NCBI RefSeq assembly: GCF_037861325.1
Contig: NZ_JAFELW010000004.1
Length of the DNA stretch: 64,000 bases
Source of the DNA: Riemerella anatipestifer_F
GTDB lineage: Bacteria > Bacteroidota > Bacteroidia > Flavobacteriales > Weeksellaceae
Strand: one strand, 5' to 3'
This document shows positions 1 to 7,954 of the stretch, piece after piece (within the stretch, counting starts at the first letter, position 1; every line of letters begins with the position of its first letter). The notes beneath the pieces are model-generated. The model was given only the letters and a program-made list of their open reading frames with translations. It did no database searches and was not told the DNA's origin. A program made the translations under genes and the position numbers.

Positions 1-85
1 TGTATTCAAAAATTGTTTTAAGAATAAAACCAAATGAACCAATAATTACTGTTATTTGTGACCAATATTCAGCTATAAATTTCAT
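1..85 (-). CDS. Partial membrane protein gene (N-terminus only)
   Basis: An ATG at 83-85 on the minus strand opens a frame that runs off the left edge without a stop (28 codons). The peptide starts MKFIAEYWSQ and then has a hydrophobic stretch (about residues 11-24, ITVIIGSFGFIL) typical of an N-terminal membrane helix. A TATATTTG box lies at 122-129 on the same strand, about 36 bases upstream, which supports a real gene start. The family cannot be named from so few residues. Confidence 0.5.
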   Translation of the reverse strand, partial: MKFIAEYWSQITVIIGSFGFILKTIFEY

Positions 86-321
86 TTGTGCAGAAATTTT
101 TATAAAATTGCGGCTAACACACAAATATACGAAATATTTCCAATCAGAAATAAATTTAGTTAATTTCTTAAAAAGAAATCAATTAAAATATTGATAACTA
201 AATATATAAATAAAAACCATTATTACGTATTTTATATTATTTTTATAAGAATGAACCCTAATTTAGAGAACAAAATAAACACCTAATACGCATAATTATT
301 TAGAGATCATTTTTTTTAACA
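86..321. other. AT-rich intergenic region
   Basis: Very AT-rich sequence between the partial left-edge gene and the end of the reductase gene. Apart from the minus-strand TATATTTG box at 122-129, nothing recognisable is present: no frame of useful length and no strong hairpin. Confidence 0.5.
122..129 (-). promoter_or_regulatory. Promoter -7 box of the left-edge gene
   Basis: TATATTTG on the minus strand matches the Bacteroidota -7 consensus TAnnTTTG and lies about 36 bases before the ATG at 85. No -33 TTG at the usual spacing is evident. Confidence 0.45.
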
Positions 322-810
322 TTACAAAAGACTTCTAATATCTTGTACCAATTCTCTAAATTCCTCTCCTGAAAAATTACCATTAAAATTAGCAATACTT
401 TTAGCATAGATTATTTTTCCTCCAAAACGAGGCAACATATTCTTAGTTATTTCCAAAGCAGACTTCGCTCCCATTTTCCCAGGAGAGGAACTTAGGAGCA
501 CCACTTTTTTATTTTCCAAAAAACTTCTTTTATAGCGAGAGAGCCAGTCTATAATATTTTTGAAAAATGCTGTTAGATTACCATTGTGTTCCGCTACAGA
601 AATCATAACTACTTCGGATTCAAATATTAAATTATACAACATCTCCACATCTTTCGGGAAGCCCTTTTGCTCTTCGTCTATACCATACATAGGGATTTCA
701 TATTGCGTAAGAAAAAGTTCGTTAAAACCCAATTCTTGCGAAAGATATCCAATCAACTTCTGATTAATAGACACACTACTATTACTTCCTGCTATACTTA
801 TATATTTCAT
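322..810 (-). CDS. NAD(P)H-dependent FMN reductase family protein
   Basis: 162-residue flavodoxin-like protein of the NADPH-dependent FMN reductase family. These are small cytosolic flavoproteins that pass electrons from NAD(P)H to FMN, quinones or azo compounds. The N-terminal strand and phosphate-binding loop ISIAGSNSS (residues 4-12) bind the FMN phosphate, and EHNGNLTAFFKNIIDW (middle of the protein) fits the family motif around the isoalloxazine ring. The frame extends 13 codons upstream, but the ATG at 808-810 starts the conserved first strand and has a TATCTTTG box (831-838) 20 bases before it, so I start there. It appears to be a single-gene unit. The physiological substrate is unknown. 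Confidence 0.85.
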   Translation of the reverse strand: MKYISIAGSNSSVSINQKLIGYLSQELGFNELFLTQYEIPMYGIDEEQKGFPKDVEMLYNLIFESEVVMISVAEHNGNLTAFFKNIIDWLSRYKRSFLENKKVVLLSSSPGKMGAKSALEITKNMLPRFGGKIIYAKSIANFNGNFSGEEFRELVQDIRSLL

Positions 811-830
811 TGTTTTAAATAATTTTACGG

Positions 831-838
831 CAAAGATA
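831..838 (-). promoter_or_regulatory. Promoter -7 box of the FMN reductase gene
   Basis: TATCTTTG on the minus strand, a full match to TAnnTTTG, 20 bases upstream of the chosen ATG at 810. It also argues against the upstream in-frame start, which would include the box in the coding region. Confidence 0.55.
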
Positions 839-905
839 GCTTCTTGCAACTATAAACTCTATTAACATAGGTTAAGAATTTTAAAACAAGTGTTAATTAT
901 TTTGT

Positions 906-913
906 TAATTTTG
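906..913 (+). promoter_or_regulatory. Promoter -7 box of the flippase gene
   Basis: TAATTTTG fits TAnnTTTG and lies 18 bases before the ATG at 932. It is placed as expected for a short flavobacterial leader. Confidence 0.45.
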
Positions 914-931
914 CAGCTCATTGTTTGATTG

Positions 932-2404
932 ATGAATGTTATTGCAAGACAAGGTATAAAGTACTCTATAATAGGCTACTTAGGCTTTTTAATAGGCACT
1001 CTATCTTCTGTATTCCTATTCCCTCACGATTATGAGTTTTATGGAAAACTGAGATACATTCTGCCTATGGCGGAAACTTTTCTACCAATCGTTGTCTTTG
1101 GAATTTCTTTTTCTAATGTTAAATTCTTTTTTTCCGCAGAAAAACAAGGGCTCAACCAAAGTATGCTCTCCCTCTCTATATTAGCTGTAGTTTTTAACTT
1201 CATAGTATTTTCTGGGGTATTTTTTCTAGCCTGTTTCCTATTTCCCAGCCTTAAAGAAACTCAGTTTTGGAATATGAAATACCTCATATTACCATTACTT
1301 TTTCTACTTTCCATTTCGGCTGTACTCAACAAATACATTTCAAATTACAAAAGAATAGCAATACCTAACATTTTTGAAAATTTATTCCCTAAAATCGCTA
1401 ATATAGGAGCGTTCTCGCTATTTTTCTTTCTAGGTATTCCAGAATATGGTGCTTTGGCTTTTTTCCTAGGAATATTTGTATTGTCTCTAACAGGATATTT
1501 TTGGTATAACAAAAAATTAACAGGGTTTAAATGGAATTTTTCCACACAATTTTTTAGGACTAATAACACTTGGAAAAAATTTTTAGAGTACAGTTTTTAT
1601 GGTTTTTTAGGAAACATAGGCAACTATATCGCTATCAAAATAGATAATGTAATGATAAGCGAATTTCTTAATTTCAAACTCAATGGCGTTTACTCTAACA
1701 TCTACTCTATTTTGCAACTCATTGCCGTACCTGCTATGGGGCTTTACACCATCTATGCTCCACTGATAAACCAATGTTTTGAAGAAAACGATATGGCTAA
1801 ACTCCAAACCTCTCATCAAAAAACTTCTCTTAATCTTTTTTGTATTGGGATTATCCTTTACACTTGCCTTTTGGCTGGATTTCCATTTTTAGGACAGATG
1901 ATTAAAAACGGAAACGAACTATTAGACCACCAATACCTACTTTGGATACTAGGTCCTGCCATTCTTTTTGATTTAGCTACAGGTTTCAATGGGCATATCA
2001 TTTCCATGTCCAAATACTTCAAATTCAATATAGTAGTCATGCTATTTTTAGCATTTGCTACAGTGGGGCTTAATCTCGTATTTTTACGCTATACCGATTT
2101 AGGAATTATGGGAATAGCCTTAGCAACTGCTATTTCTCTCACCACTTTTAACATTATTAAAATTATATTCAACCGAATATATTTTGGGGTATTTCCACTT
2201 TCTTTAAAGATGCTATATATGTCTTTATTATGTGGTGGAACAATACTACTGACATACAACCTACCCGCTTCGCCTTGGGCAATAATAGACTTTATTTATC
2301 GCCCTGCACTTGCACTTACTATTATTCTTTTAGGTAACTATATGTTCAAAATTTATCCAACTCAACAACTCATTGCCCCTCTATTAAAAAAATTGAAACG
2401 ATAA
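932..2404 (+). CDS. Polysaccharide flippase (Wzx/MATE-like, MVF superfamily)
   Basis: 490-residue polytopic inner-membrane protein with about 12-14 hydrophobic segments spread over its whole length, as in lipopolysaccharide and O-antigen exporters that flip lipid-linked glycans to the periplasm. The N-terminus (RQGIKYSIIGYLGFLIGTLSS) and the central YSFYGFLGNIGNYIAIKIDNVMIS segment are typical of Bacteroidota polysaccharide biosynthesis membrane proteins. The frame can begin at TTG 929, but the ATG at 932 is the natural start. No glycosyltransferase genes are adjacent, so it may serve a general cell-surface glycan rather than a local cluster. The exact substrate is unknown. Confidence 0.8.
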   Translation: MNVIARQGIKYSIIGYLGFLIGTLSSVFLFPHDYEFYGKLRYILPMAETFLPIVVFGISFSNVKFFFSAEKQGLNQSMLSLSILAVVFNFIVFSGVFFLACFLFPSLKETQFWNMKYLILPLLFLLSISAVLNKYISNYKRIAIPNIFENLFPKIANIGAFSLFFFLGIPEYGALAFFLGIFVLSLTGYFWYNKKLTGFKWNFSTQFFRTNNTWKKFLEYSFYGFLGNIGNYIAIKIDNVMISEFLNFKLNGVYSNIYSILQLIAVPAMGLYTIYAPLINQCFEENDMAKLQTSHQKTSLNLFCIGIILYTCLLAGFPFLGQMIKNGNELLDHQYLLWILGPAILFDLATGFNGHIISMSKYFKFNIVVMLFLAFATVGLNLVFLRYTDLGIMGIALATAISLTTFNIIKIIFNRIYFGVFPLSLKMLYMSLLCGGTILLTYNLPASPWAIIDFIYRPALALTIILLGNYMFKIYPTQQLIAPLLKKLKR

Positions 2405-2491
2405 TTTTTGAAAACTCAATTTTTACACATCTACCACTCTTATTTATAATCAATCTAAACTCATTAAAACCACTATTCCGTATAAAATTTG

Positions 2492-2499
2492 TATTTTTG
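2492..2499 (+). promoter_or_regulatory. Promoter -7 box of the aconitase gene
   Basis: TATTTTTG, matching TAnnTTTG, 42 bases upstream of the aconitase ATG at 2542. Confidence 0.45.
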
Positions 2500-2541
2500 T
2501 GGATATTAAATTTTTAATACGGAAAACAAACCATTTATAAT

Positions 2542-4809
2542 ATGACTTTTGATTTTGATATGATTAAGAAAGTTTACTCTGATTTTGAAAACAGAGTAAA
2601 CGCTGCGAGAAAGTTTATGGGAAGACCTCTTACCTATTCTGAAAAAATCCTTTGTGCTCACCTTTTCTCTGAGCAAAAGCCAGAAGCCTTTAAAAGAGGT
2701 GAATCTTATGTAGATTTTGCTCCAGACAGAGTGGCTATGCAAGATGCTACAGCACAGATGGCTCTTTTACAGTTTATGCAAGCAGGTAAGGCTAAAGTAG
2801 CAGTACCTTCTACAGTACACGCAGACCACCTTATACAGGCTCGTGTGGGAGCAGATAAAGATTTACAAGAAGCTGAAAATAAAAATAACGAAGTTTACCA
2901 ATTTCTTCAATCCGTATCTAACAAATATGGTATTGGATTCTGGAAGCCGGGAGCTGGGATTATCCACCAAGTAGTATTGGAAAACTATGCATTCCCTGGT
3001 GGTATGATGATTGGCACCGACTCACACACGCCTAATGCTGGTGGTTTGGGTATGGTAGCCATAGGTGTAGGTGGTGCCGATGCTGTAGATGTAATGGCAG
3101 GAATGCCGTGGGAACTTAAATTCCCAAAAATGATTGGTATCAAACTTACAGGTAAACTTAATGGTTGGACTTCCGCTAAAGATGTTATCCTAAAAGTAGC
3201 AGGTATCCTTACTGTAAAAGGAGGTACAGGTGCTATTGTAGAATACTTTGGCGAAGGTGCAGAAGCTTTATCTTGTACAGGTAAAGGTACTATCTGTAAT
3301 ATGGGTGCAGAGATAGGTGCTACTACTTCTATATTTGCTTACGATAATAATATGGGCGCGTATCTTCGTTCTACAGGTAGAGCGGATTTAGCCGAGGCTG
3401 CCGATGCTATCAAAAATGTACTTCGTGCAGATGAAGAGGTTTACGCTAATCCTGAAAAATACTACGACCAAGTTATTGAAATCAACCTTTCTGAACTAGA
3501 ACCGCACTTAAACGGACCTTTCTCTCCAGATATTGCAACACCTATTTCAAAAATGAAAGAGGAGGCAGAGAAAAACGGTTGGCCTACTAAGGTTGAAGTA
3601 GGGTTAATTGGTTCTTGTACGAACTCTTCCTACGAAGATATTTCTCGTGCTGCTTCCGTAGCGAAACAAGCTCAAGAGAAAAACTTAAAAGTAGCTGCAG
3701 AATACACTATTACTCCAGGTTCTGAACAAGTAAGATTTACTGTAGAAAGAGATGGGTATTTAGATACTTTTGATAAAATCGGAGGTAAAGTATTTGCCAA
3801 TGCTTGTGGACCTTGTATCGGACAATGGGCTAGAGAAGGTGCTGAAAAACAAGAAAAAAATACGATTGTACACTCGTTCAACAGAAACTTCTCTAAGAGA
3901 GCAGATGGTAACCCTAACACTTATGCTTTCGTAGCTTCTCCAGAATTAGTAACGGCGTTAGCTATTGCGGGAGATTTAACTTTTGACCCTAGAAAAGACA
4001 AATTAACTAACCAAAATGGAGAAGAAGTTTTATTAGACGAACCTCAAGGGTTTGAACTTCCTCCAAGAGGGTTTGATGTTGAAGATGCAGGCTATATTGC
4101 TCCAGCAGAAGATGGCTCTCAAGTTCAAGTAAAAGTAGCTCCAGAATCTGACAGACTACAATTACTAGACGCTTTCCCTGCTTGGAACGGAGAAAATGTA
4201 ATGGGAGCTAAATTGTTAATTAAAGCCTTTGGTAAGTGTACTACAGACCACATTTCTATGGCTGGACCTTGGTTAAAATATAGAGGACACCTAGATAATA
4301 TCGCTAACAATACCCTTATTGGTGCTGTAAACGCATTCAATATGGAAACCAACAAAGTTAAAAACGAACTTACTGGCGAATATATGGAAGTTCCTGCATC
4401 TGCGAGAGCTTACAAGGCGGCTGGTATTAAAACGGTTATCGTTGGGGATAACAACTACGGCGAAGGTTCTTCTCGTGAGCATGCTGCAATGCAACCTAGA
4501 CATCTAGGAGCTATGGCGGTTCTAGTAAAATCTTTCGCTCGTATCCACGAAACTAACCTTAAAAAGCAAGGTATGTTAGCTCTTACTTTTGCAAACGAGG
4601 CTGATTATGACAAAATCAAAGAAGGAGATACTTTCAACTTTGTAGATTTAGCTGAATTTGCTCCAGGTAAGCCTGTTACTATTGAGTTAGTACACACAGA
4701 TGGTTCTAAAGATACTATCTTAGCTAACCACACTTACAACGATGGACAGATAGGTTGGTTTAGAGCAGGTTCTGCATTGAACTTGATTAAGCAACAGCAA
4801 CAAAAATAA
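2542..4809 (+). CDS. acn: Aconitate hydratase (mitochondrial-type aconitase)
   Basis: 755-residue cytosolic TCA-cycle enzyme that interconverts citrate and isocitrate through a 4Fe-4S cluster. Length and layout match the mitochondrial-type aconitase common in Bacteroidota rather than AcnA or AcnB of E. coli. Cluster ligands are visible as Cys359 in GSCTNSS and Cys422/Cys425 in ANACGPCIGQW. TDSHTPNAGGLGM (about 155-170) and the C-terminal swivel-domain motif GEGSSREHAAMQPRHLG carry substrate-binding residues. The gene stands alone with its own promoter box. Its stop codon is only 8 bases from the left end of an IS3 element, so any original downstream terminator is gone or was shared. Confidence 0.96.
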   Translation: MTFDFDMIKKVYSDFENRVNAARKFMGRPLTYSEKILCAHLFSEQKPEAFKRGESYVDFAPDRVAMQDATAQMALLQFMQAGKAKVAVPSTVHADHLIQARVGADKDLQEAENKNNEVYQFLQSVSNKYGIGFWKPGAGIIHQVVLENYAFPGGMMIGTDSHTPNAGGLGMVAIGVGGADAVDVMAGMPWELKFPKMIGIKLTGKLNGWTSAKDVILKVAGILTVKGGTGAIVEYFGEGAEALSCTGKGTICNMGAEIGATTSIFAYDNNMGAYLRSTGRADLAEAADAIKNVLRADEEVYANPEKYYDQVIEINLSELEPHLNGPFSPDIATPISKMKEEAEKNGWPTKVEVGLIGSCTNSSYEDISRAASVAKQAQEKNLKVAAEYTITPGSEQVRFTVERDGYLDTFDKIGGKVFANACGPCIGQWAREGAEKQEKNTIVHSFNRNFSKRADGNPNTYAFVASPELVTALAIAGDLTFDPRKDKLTNQNGEEVLLDEPQGFELPPRGFDVEDAGYIAPAEDGSQVQVKVAPESDRLQLLDAFPAWNGENVMGAKLLIKAFGKCTTDHISMAGPWLKYRGHLDNIANNTLIGAVNAFNMETNKVKNELTGEYMEVPASARAYKAAGIKTVIVGDNNYGEGSSREHAAMQPRHLGAMAVLVKSFARIHETNLKKQGMLALTFANEADYDKIKEGDTFNFVDLAEFAPGKPVTIELVHTDGSKDTILANHTYNDGQIGWFRAGSALNLIKQQQQK

Positions 4810-4826
4810 TTTATAGTTGTCCCGTC

Positions 4827-5741
4827 CTAAAAAACCGTTACAGGTTTTTCGGGTATAAAATTAGTTAATTTAATTGGAAAAGAGAAGTACTTCTCTTTTC
4901 CAATTTTTTTATAGGTTCTGATTGGTATTTCATTTTGTCTATGCATTTGCTCAGGTGTTTTGTAAAAACACGAGTAATGAGGTCTTAGCGTGTTATATTT
5001 CTTGATAGCATCCGCTATCAATACTTTTTTCGCTTCTATATTTTTTCCATAACAATCAATTTTAAATTCTTGTTTTAAAATTCCGTTTATTCTCTCTGCT
5101 ACTGCATTAGTATAAGGGTCGTAACTCTCTGTCATACTACATTCTATCTTGTTTTTAGCAAGTAATTTCTGATACGCATCACTACAATATTGCAATCCTC
5201 TGTCCGAGTGATGTATTAGTGGCAATTTTTTGTTTTTTCTACTTTTTACAGCTTGCTTTAAAGCTCTTAAACAGCCATTGACATCTAAGCTGTTAGATAC
5301 ATCATAGCCCACGATTTTCTTAGAATACGCATCCGTTATCAAAGCTAAATACATTGGATTTTCTCTTTTACCAATGTAAGTAATATCACTTACCCACTGC
5401 TCATTAGGACGAGTAGGAACGACTTCTTCTATCAAGTTTTTATGCTTTCTAAAGCGATGATGTGAATTTGTGGTAATATGATAACTTCGTTTAGGCTCAA
5501 TCAATAAATGATTGGCTCTTAGAATATCAAATAGTTTATCTCTACCTATTTTCATAGCTTGTAATTCATTTTGTAAAATATGATATAATTTCCTTGTTCC
5601 CAGTCTTGGAAGCTGATAACGAACTTGTTTGACTAATTCTATAACTTCCTTTGCCTGAGTTTGTTTCCTCTCTATAGATTTAATTTTTCGATAATACACC
5701 TGCCTTGACTTCCCGAGAAGTTCGCAACTATAATTTATGCT
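4827..5741 (-). CDS. IS3-family transposase OrfB (DDE integrase), expressed by -1 frameshift
   Basis: Catalytic part of the transposase. From the first possible start (GTG at 5699) it has 290 residues, but the same frame is open further upstream, and the conserved IS3 segment YSCELLGKSRQVYYRKI precedes that GTG. The frame is therefore most likely entered by -1 slippage from orfA at the A6 run 5741-5746. An HTH_21-like region (about residues 30-75 of the GTG form) is followed by an rve integrase core. Its acidic residues are Asp in WVSDITYIGKRE, Asp in HSDRGLQYCSDAY and Glu in NAVAERINGILKQEF. No internal stop is seen, so it may be active. The 3' end contains a terminator-like palindrome (4872-4905). 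Confidence 0.88.
   Translation of the reverse strand, partial: SINYSCELLGKSRQVYYRKIKSIERKQTQAKEVIELVKQVRYQLPRLGTRKLYHILQNELQAMKIGRDKLFDILRANHLLIEPKRSYHITTNSHHRFRKHKNLIEEVVPTRPNEQWVSDITYIGKRENPMYLALITDAYSKKIVGYDVSNSLDVNGCLRALKQAVKSRKNKKLPLIHHSDRGLQYCSDAYQKLLAKNKIECSMTESYDPYTNAVAERINGILKQEFKIDCYGKNIEAKKVLIADAIKKYNTLRPHYSCFYKTPEQMHRQNEIPIRTYKKIGKEKYFSFPIKLTNFIPEKPVTVF
4872..4910 (+). terminator. Terminator-like perfect palindrome inside the IS, plus strand
   Basis: A perfect 34-base palindrome (4872-4905, 17-base arms centred on GTAC, left arm AATTGGAAAAGAGAAGT) is followed directly by a run of seven T (4904-4910). Read on the plus strand it has the form of an intrinsic terminator. It would stop transcripts coming from acn before they pass through the transposase genes in antisense. 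The same bases encode the C-terminal part of OrfB on the minus strand. Confidence 0.6.
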
Positions 5742-6163
5742 TTTTTGTTCTTGTGTTGCGTAGGTGTCAACGACTCGGGTGATGAGTTTTTTCTAATATC
5801 AATATTATACTCTTTCTCAGCTAATTCTATCATTAAATCAAAAATGGCCGCTTTGTCTGATGAAAATTCTGCTTCTTTCTTTAAATGCTTCTTTTGTTTT
5901 TCGAGCAACTTAATTTTTGCTTCTAATTCTTTAATCTTGGCTTCTGCTGATTTTGGCATTTTACTAATGATTTGATTTTCCCAATCAAAAGTACCAAATT
6001 TTCTCAACCAACTCACTACAGTTGATCTTGATTGTATTCCATACTTCCTTTGAACGGAGGTGGTACTTTCTGCTCCGCTTTCTACTTCAAATACTACTTG
6101 ATGCTTAAAACTTAGTGAATAATCTTTCTGTGTTCGTTTTACGTAATTTGTCTTGTTTTCCAT
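5735..6163 (-). CDS. IS3-family transposase OrfA (helix-turn-helix)
   Basis: 142-residue DNA-binding partner of the IS3 transposase. Residues about 12-60 (YSLSFKHQVVFEVESG...RKYGIQSRSTVVSWLRKFG) form the HTH_Tnp_1-like domain. Residues about 75-105 are a Lys/Glu-rich leucine-zipper-like coiled coil, as is usual for OrfA. The frame ends two codons after AAC AAA AAA, where the A6 run allows -1 slippage into orfB to make the OrfAB fusion. A small inverted repeat GTTAC-A7-GTAAC lies a few bases upstream of the ATG at 6163. Confidence 0.85.
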   Translation of the reverse strand: MENKTNYVKRTQKDYSLSFKHQVVFEVESGAESTTSVQRKYGIQSRSTVVSWLRKFGTFDWENQIISKMPKSAEAKIKELEAKIKLLEKQKKHLKKEAEFSSDKAAIFDLMIELAEKEYNIDIRKNSSPESLTPTQHKNKKA

Positions 6164-6205
6164 ATTGTTACTTTTTTTGTAACGATATTTCAGAACTAGA
6201 CATTT

Positions 6206-7636
6206 TTAAACACAAGGTTTCAATCCTATTTTTTCTGCTTCTTTTATCACGAAATCTTTAGCTTCTTCAGGAGTGTTAGAAATTTCACCTTCCAAAATTG
6301 CTTCTTTTACTTTCTCCTTTAAAATCCCAATTTCTCTACCTGGCTTTAGTTGGAATAAAGCCATAATTTCCTCTCCAGAAATAGGCGGCTGGAAATTTCT
6401 TATTTGGTCTTTCTCCTCCACCTCTTTTATTTTTTGAGCAACATACTCAAAGTTCTTTCTAAAGCGTTCTTGCTTTTTGGCGTTTTTGGTGGTAATATCA
6501 GCTTTACATAATGTGAATAAATCCTCCAAATCTTCTCCTGCATCAAACAACAAGCGTCTAAGAGCAGCATCAGAAGCATCATCTGTTACCAAGGCAATAG
6601 GTCTAGATGAAAGTTTTACCATTTTCTGCACATACTTTAAGTCTGCTCCTAGAGGCAACTTCAATCGCTGAAAAAGAGGTTTAGCCATTTTAGAACCTAA
6701 AAACTCGTGTCCGTGGAATGCCCAGCCAATACCATCTACAAATTTTTTGGTAGGTGCTTTCCCTATATCGTGCAATAGTGCCGACCATCGCAACCAAAGT
6801 TTATCCGTATGTTTAGAGATGTTATCTACTACTTCTAGTGTATGATAAAAATTATCTTTATGCGTTTGTCCTTCTATTTCTTCTATACCTTTAAGAGCCG
6901 TAAGTTCGGGGATAATCTTATCCAAAAGTCCCGTATCGTCCAAGAGTTTCAAGCCTAGAGATGGTTTCTCGGAAAGCATTATTTTATTAAACTCTACCAT
7001 AATACGCTCCATTGAGACGATTTTTATCCTGTCCGCTTCCTGTTTTATCGCATCTAGAGAATTTTGTTCCACCTTAAAATTAAGCGTAGAAGCAAATCTA
7101 ATCGCTCTCATCATTCTAAGAGGGTCATCAGAATAAGTTTGCAGAGGCTCTAGCGGAGTTTTCAGAATTTTTGACTCCAAATCCTGTACTCCACCAAAAG
7201 GGTCCACCAAACGCCCAAAGTCTTCCTTTCCTAAAGAAATCGCCATCGCATTGATGGTAAAATCACGGCGTTTTTGGTCATCTTCTAGGCTTCCTTGCTC
7301 CACAGCAGGCTTTCGGCTATCTTCCGAGTAGCTTTCCTTTCTTGCACCTACAAATTCCAATTCTAGTCCCTTCCACTTTATCATAGCAGTCCCATAAGTC
7401 TTGAATACCGATACTTTCAGGTTAGAATCTAGCTCCTTTGCCACCGCTTGTGCCAACTCTATCCCGCTTTGCTCCGTTACAAAATCTATATCCGTAGGCA
7501 TTTGTCGTTTCATAAGCAAATCCCTCACATAGCCTCCCACAATGTACGCCGTCCGCCCTCTCTCTTCCGCTACTTTAGAGATAGTTTTAAACAGTTTAAG
7601 ATTTCTATTCTGATTAAGATTGATATATTTTTCCAT
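6206..7636 (-). CDS. cca: CCA tRNA nucleotidyltransferase / poly(A) polymerase family protein with HD domain
   Basis: 476-residue cytosolic enzyme of the class II nucleotidyltransferase family that adds or repairs the 3' CCA of tRNAs. The head-domain motif IVGGYVRDLLMKRQMPTDID holds the GG and DxD metal-binding residues. RRDFTINAMAI (about residues 135-145) and DDPLRMMRAIRFAS are the family's template-binding motifs. An HD phosphohydrolase region (LLHDIGKAPTKK, with FHGHE downstream) follows. I start at the ATG at 7634-7636 (MEKYINLNQ); the 21 codons upstream are hydrophobic, unlike this family, and start at a weak codon. The stop codon lies 3 bases from the right end of the IS3 element. The gene converged on acn before the insertion. 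Confidence 0.9.
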   Translation of the reverse strand: MEKYINLNQNRNLKLFKTISKVAEERGRTAYIVGGYVRDLLMKRQMPTDIDFVTEQSGIELAQAVAKELDSNLKVSVFKTYGTAMIKWKGLELEFVGARKESYSEDSRKPAVEQGSLEDDQKRRDFTINAMAISLGKEDFGRLVDPFGGVQDLESKILKTPLEPLQTYSDDPLRMMRAIRFASTLNFKVEQNSLDAIKQEADRIKIVSMERIMVEFNKIMLSEKPSLGLKLLDDTGLLDKIIPELTALKGIEEIEGQTHKDNFYHTLEVVDNISKHTDKLWLRWSALLHDIGKAPTKKFVDGIGWAFHGHEFLGSKMAKPLFQRLKLPLGADLKYVQKMVKLSSRPIALVTDDASDAALRRLLFDAGEDLEDLFTLCKADITTKNAKKQERFRKNFEYVAQKIKEVEEKDQIRNFQPPISGEEIMALFQLKPGREIGILKEKVKEAILEGEISNTPEEAKDFVIKEAEKIGLKPCV

Positions 7637-7719
7637 AAATTCTAAGACCCAACTAGCTATTAACCCTGCAAAGATAAAAAAGAGAAAACAAACCCTCACC
7701 CTTTTACTCCCAATAATTA

Positions 7720-7827
7720 GGGCGTACCCCTCTCCGAAGCATTCCCTACCGCTCGGGTCAGGCTTTCGGCTTTATCTTTTTCTCGTCGTTCCTCCTCAAA
7801 AAAGGATACCGCCTCTATCCTTTACGC
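7720..7827 (+). repeat. Dispersed repeat, copy A (about 108 bp)
   Basis: The segment starts GGGCGTACCCCT and ends CCTTTACGC. Its core at 7761-7820 (60 bases) is nearly identical to the reverse complement of 41983-42044 (62 bases): one substitution and two single-base indels by eye. The shared core includes GGCTTTCGGCT, CTCGTCGTTCCTCCTC and GGATACCGCCTCTATCC. It is non-coding and intergenic, and its GC is higher than the surrounding spacer. Function is unknown. Confidence 0.85.
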
Positions 7828-7868
7828 TTTAATATCCGTTTCTGTATGGAGTTATGATTTCATTTTAG

Positions 7869-7876
7869 TACTTTTG
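7869..7876 (+). promoter_or_regulatory. Promoter -7 box of rsmB
   Basis: TACTTTTG, matching TAnnTTTG, 78 bases upstream of the rsmB ATG at 7955 and just downstream of repeat copy A. Confidence 0.4.
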
Positions 7877-7954
7877 CAGAGGATAAGTCAATGCCTTTAT
7901 TATGAGTATTGATTTACTTCCGTTCATTTTAGAATTAAAAACAATAAAACACTT

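Larger units (their letters stand above)
4818..6202 (-). mobile_element. Complete IS3-family insertion sequence, about 1385 bp
   Basis: The element carries orfA and orfB on the minus strand. Its imperfect terminal inverted repeats begin TGTCCCGTCCTAAAAA on the left and TGTCTAGTTCTGAAAT when read inward from the right; 18 of the first 25 positions match, ending in a shared CGTTACA. The orfA/orfB arrangement with a -1 frame relation and the DDE transposase place it in IS3. I could not see a convincing short target duplication: the left flank ends ATAGT and the right flank begins TTTTT. The insertion lies between two convergent genes, 8 bases after the acn stop and 3 bases before the cca stop codon. 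Ends are set by the TIRs and could be off by a few bases. Confidence 0.88.
7637..7954. other. Divergent intergenic region with repeat copy A
   Basis: 318 bases between the starts of cca (minus) and rsmB (plus). It holds repeat copy A (7720-7827) and a TACTTTTG promoter box for rsmB. A short open frame that crosses the repeat appears to be an artefact, since a matching peptide is also encoded by copy B. Confidence 0.6.

Noticed and set aside
7620..7832. Short open frame across repeat copy A
   Set aside because: It translates a non-coding repeat; the same peptide segment arises from copy B in another context, and it overlaps the cca start region. It has no start signal.
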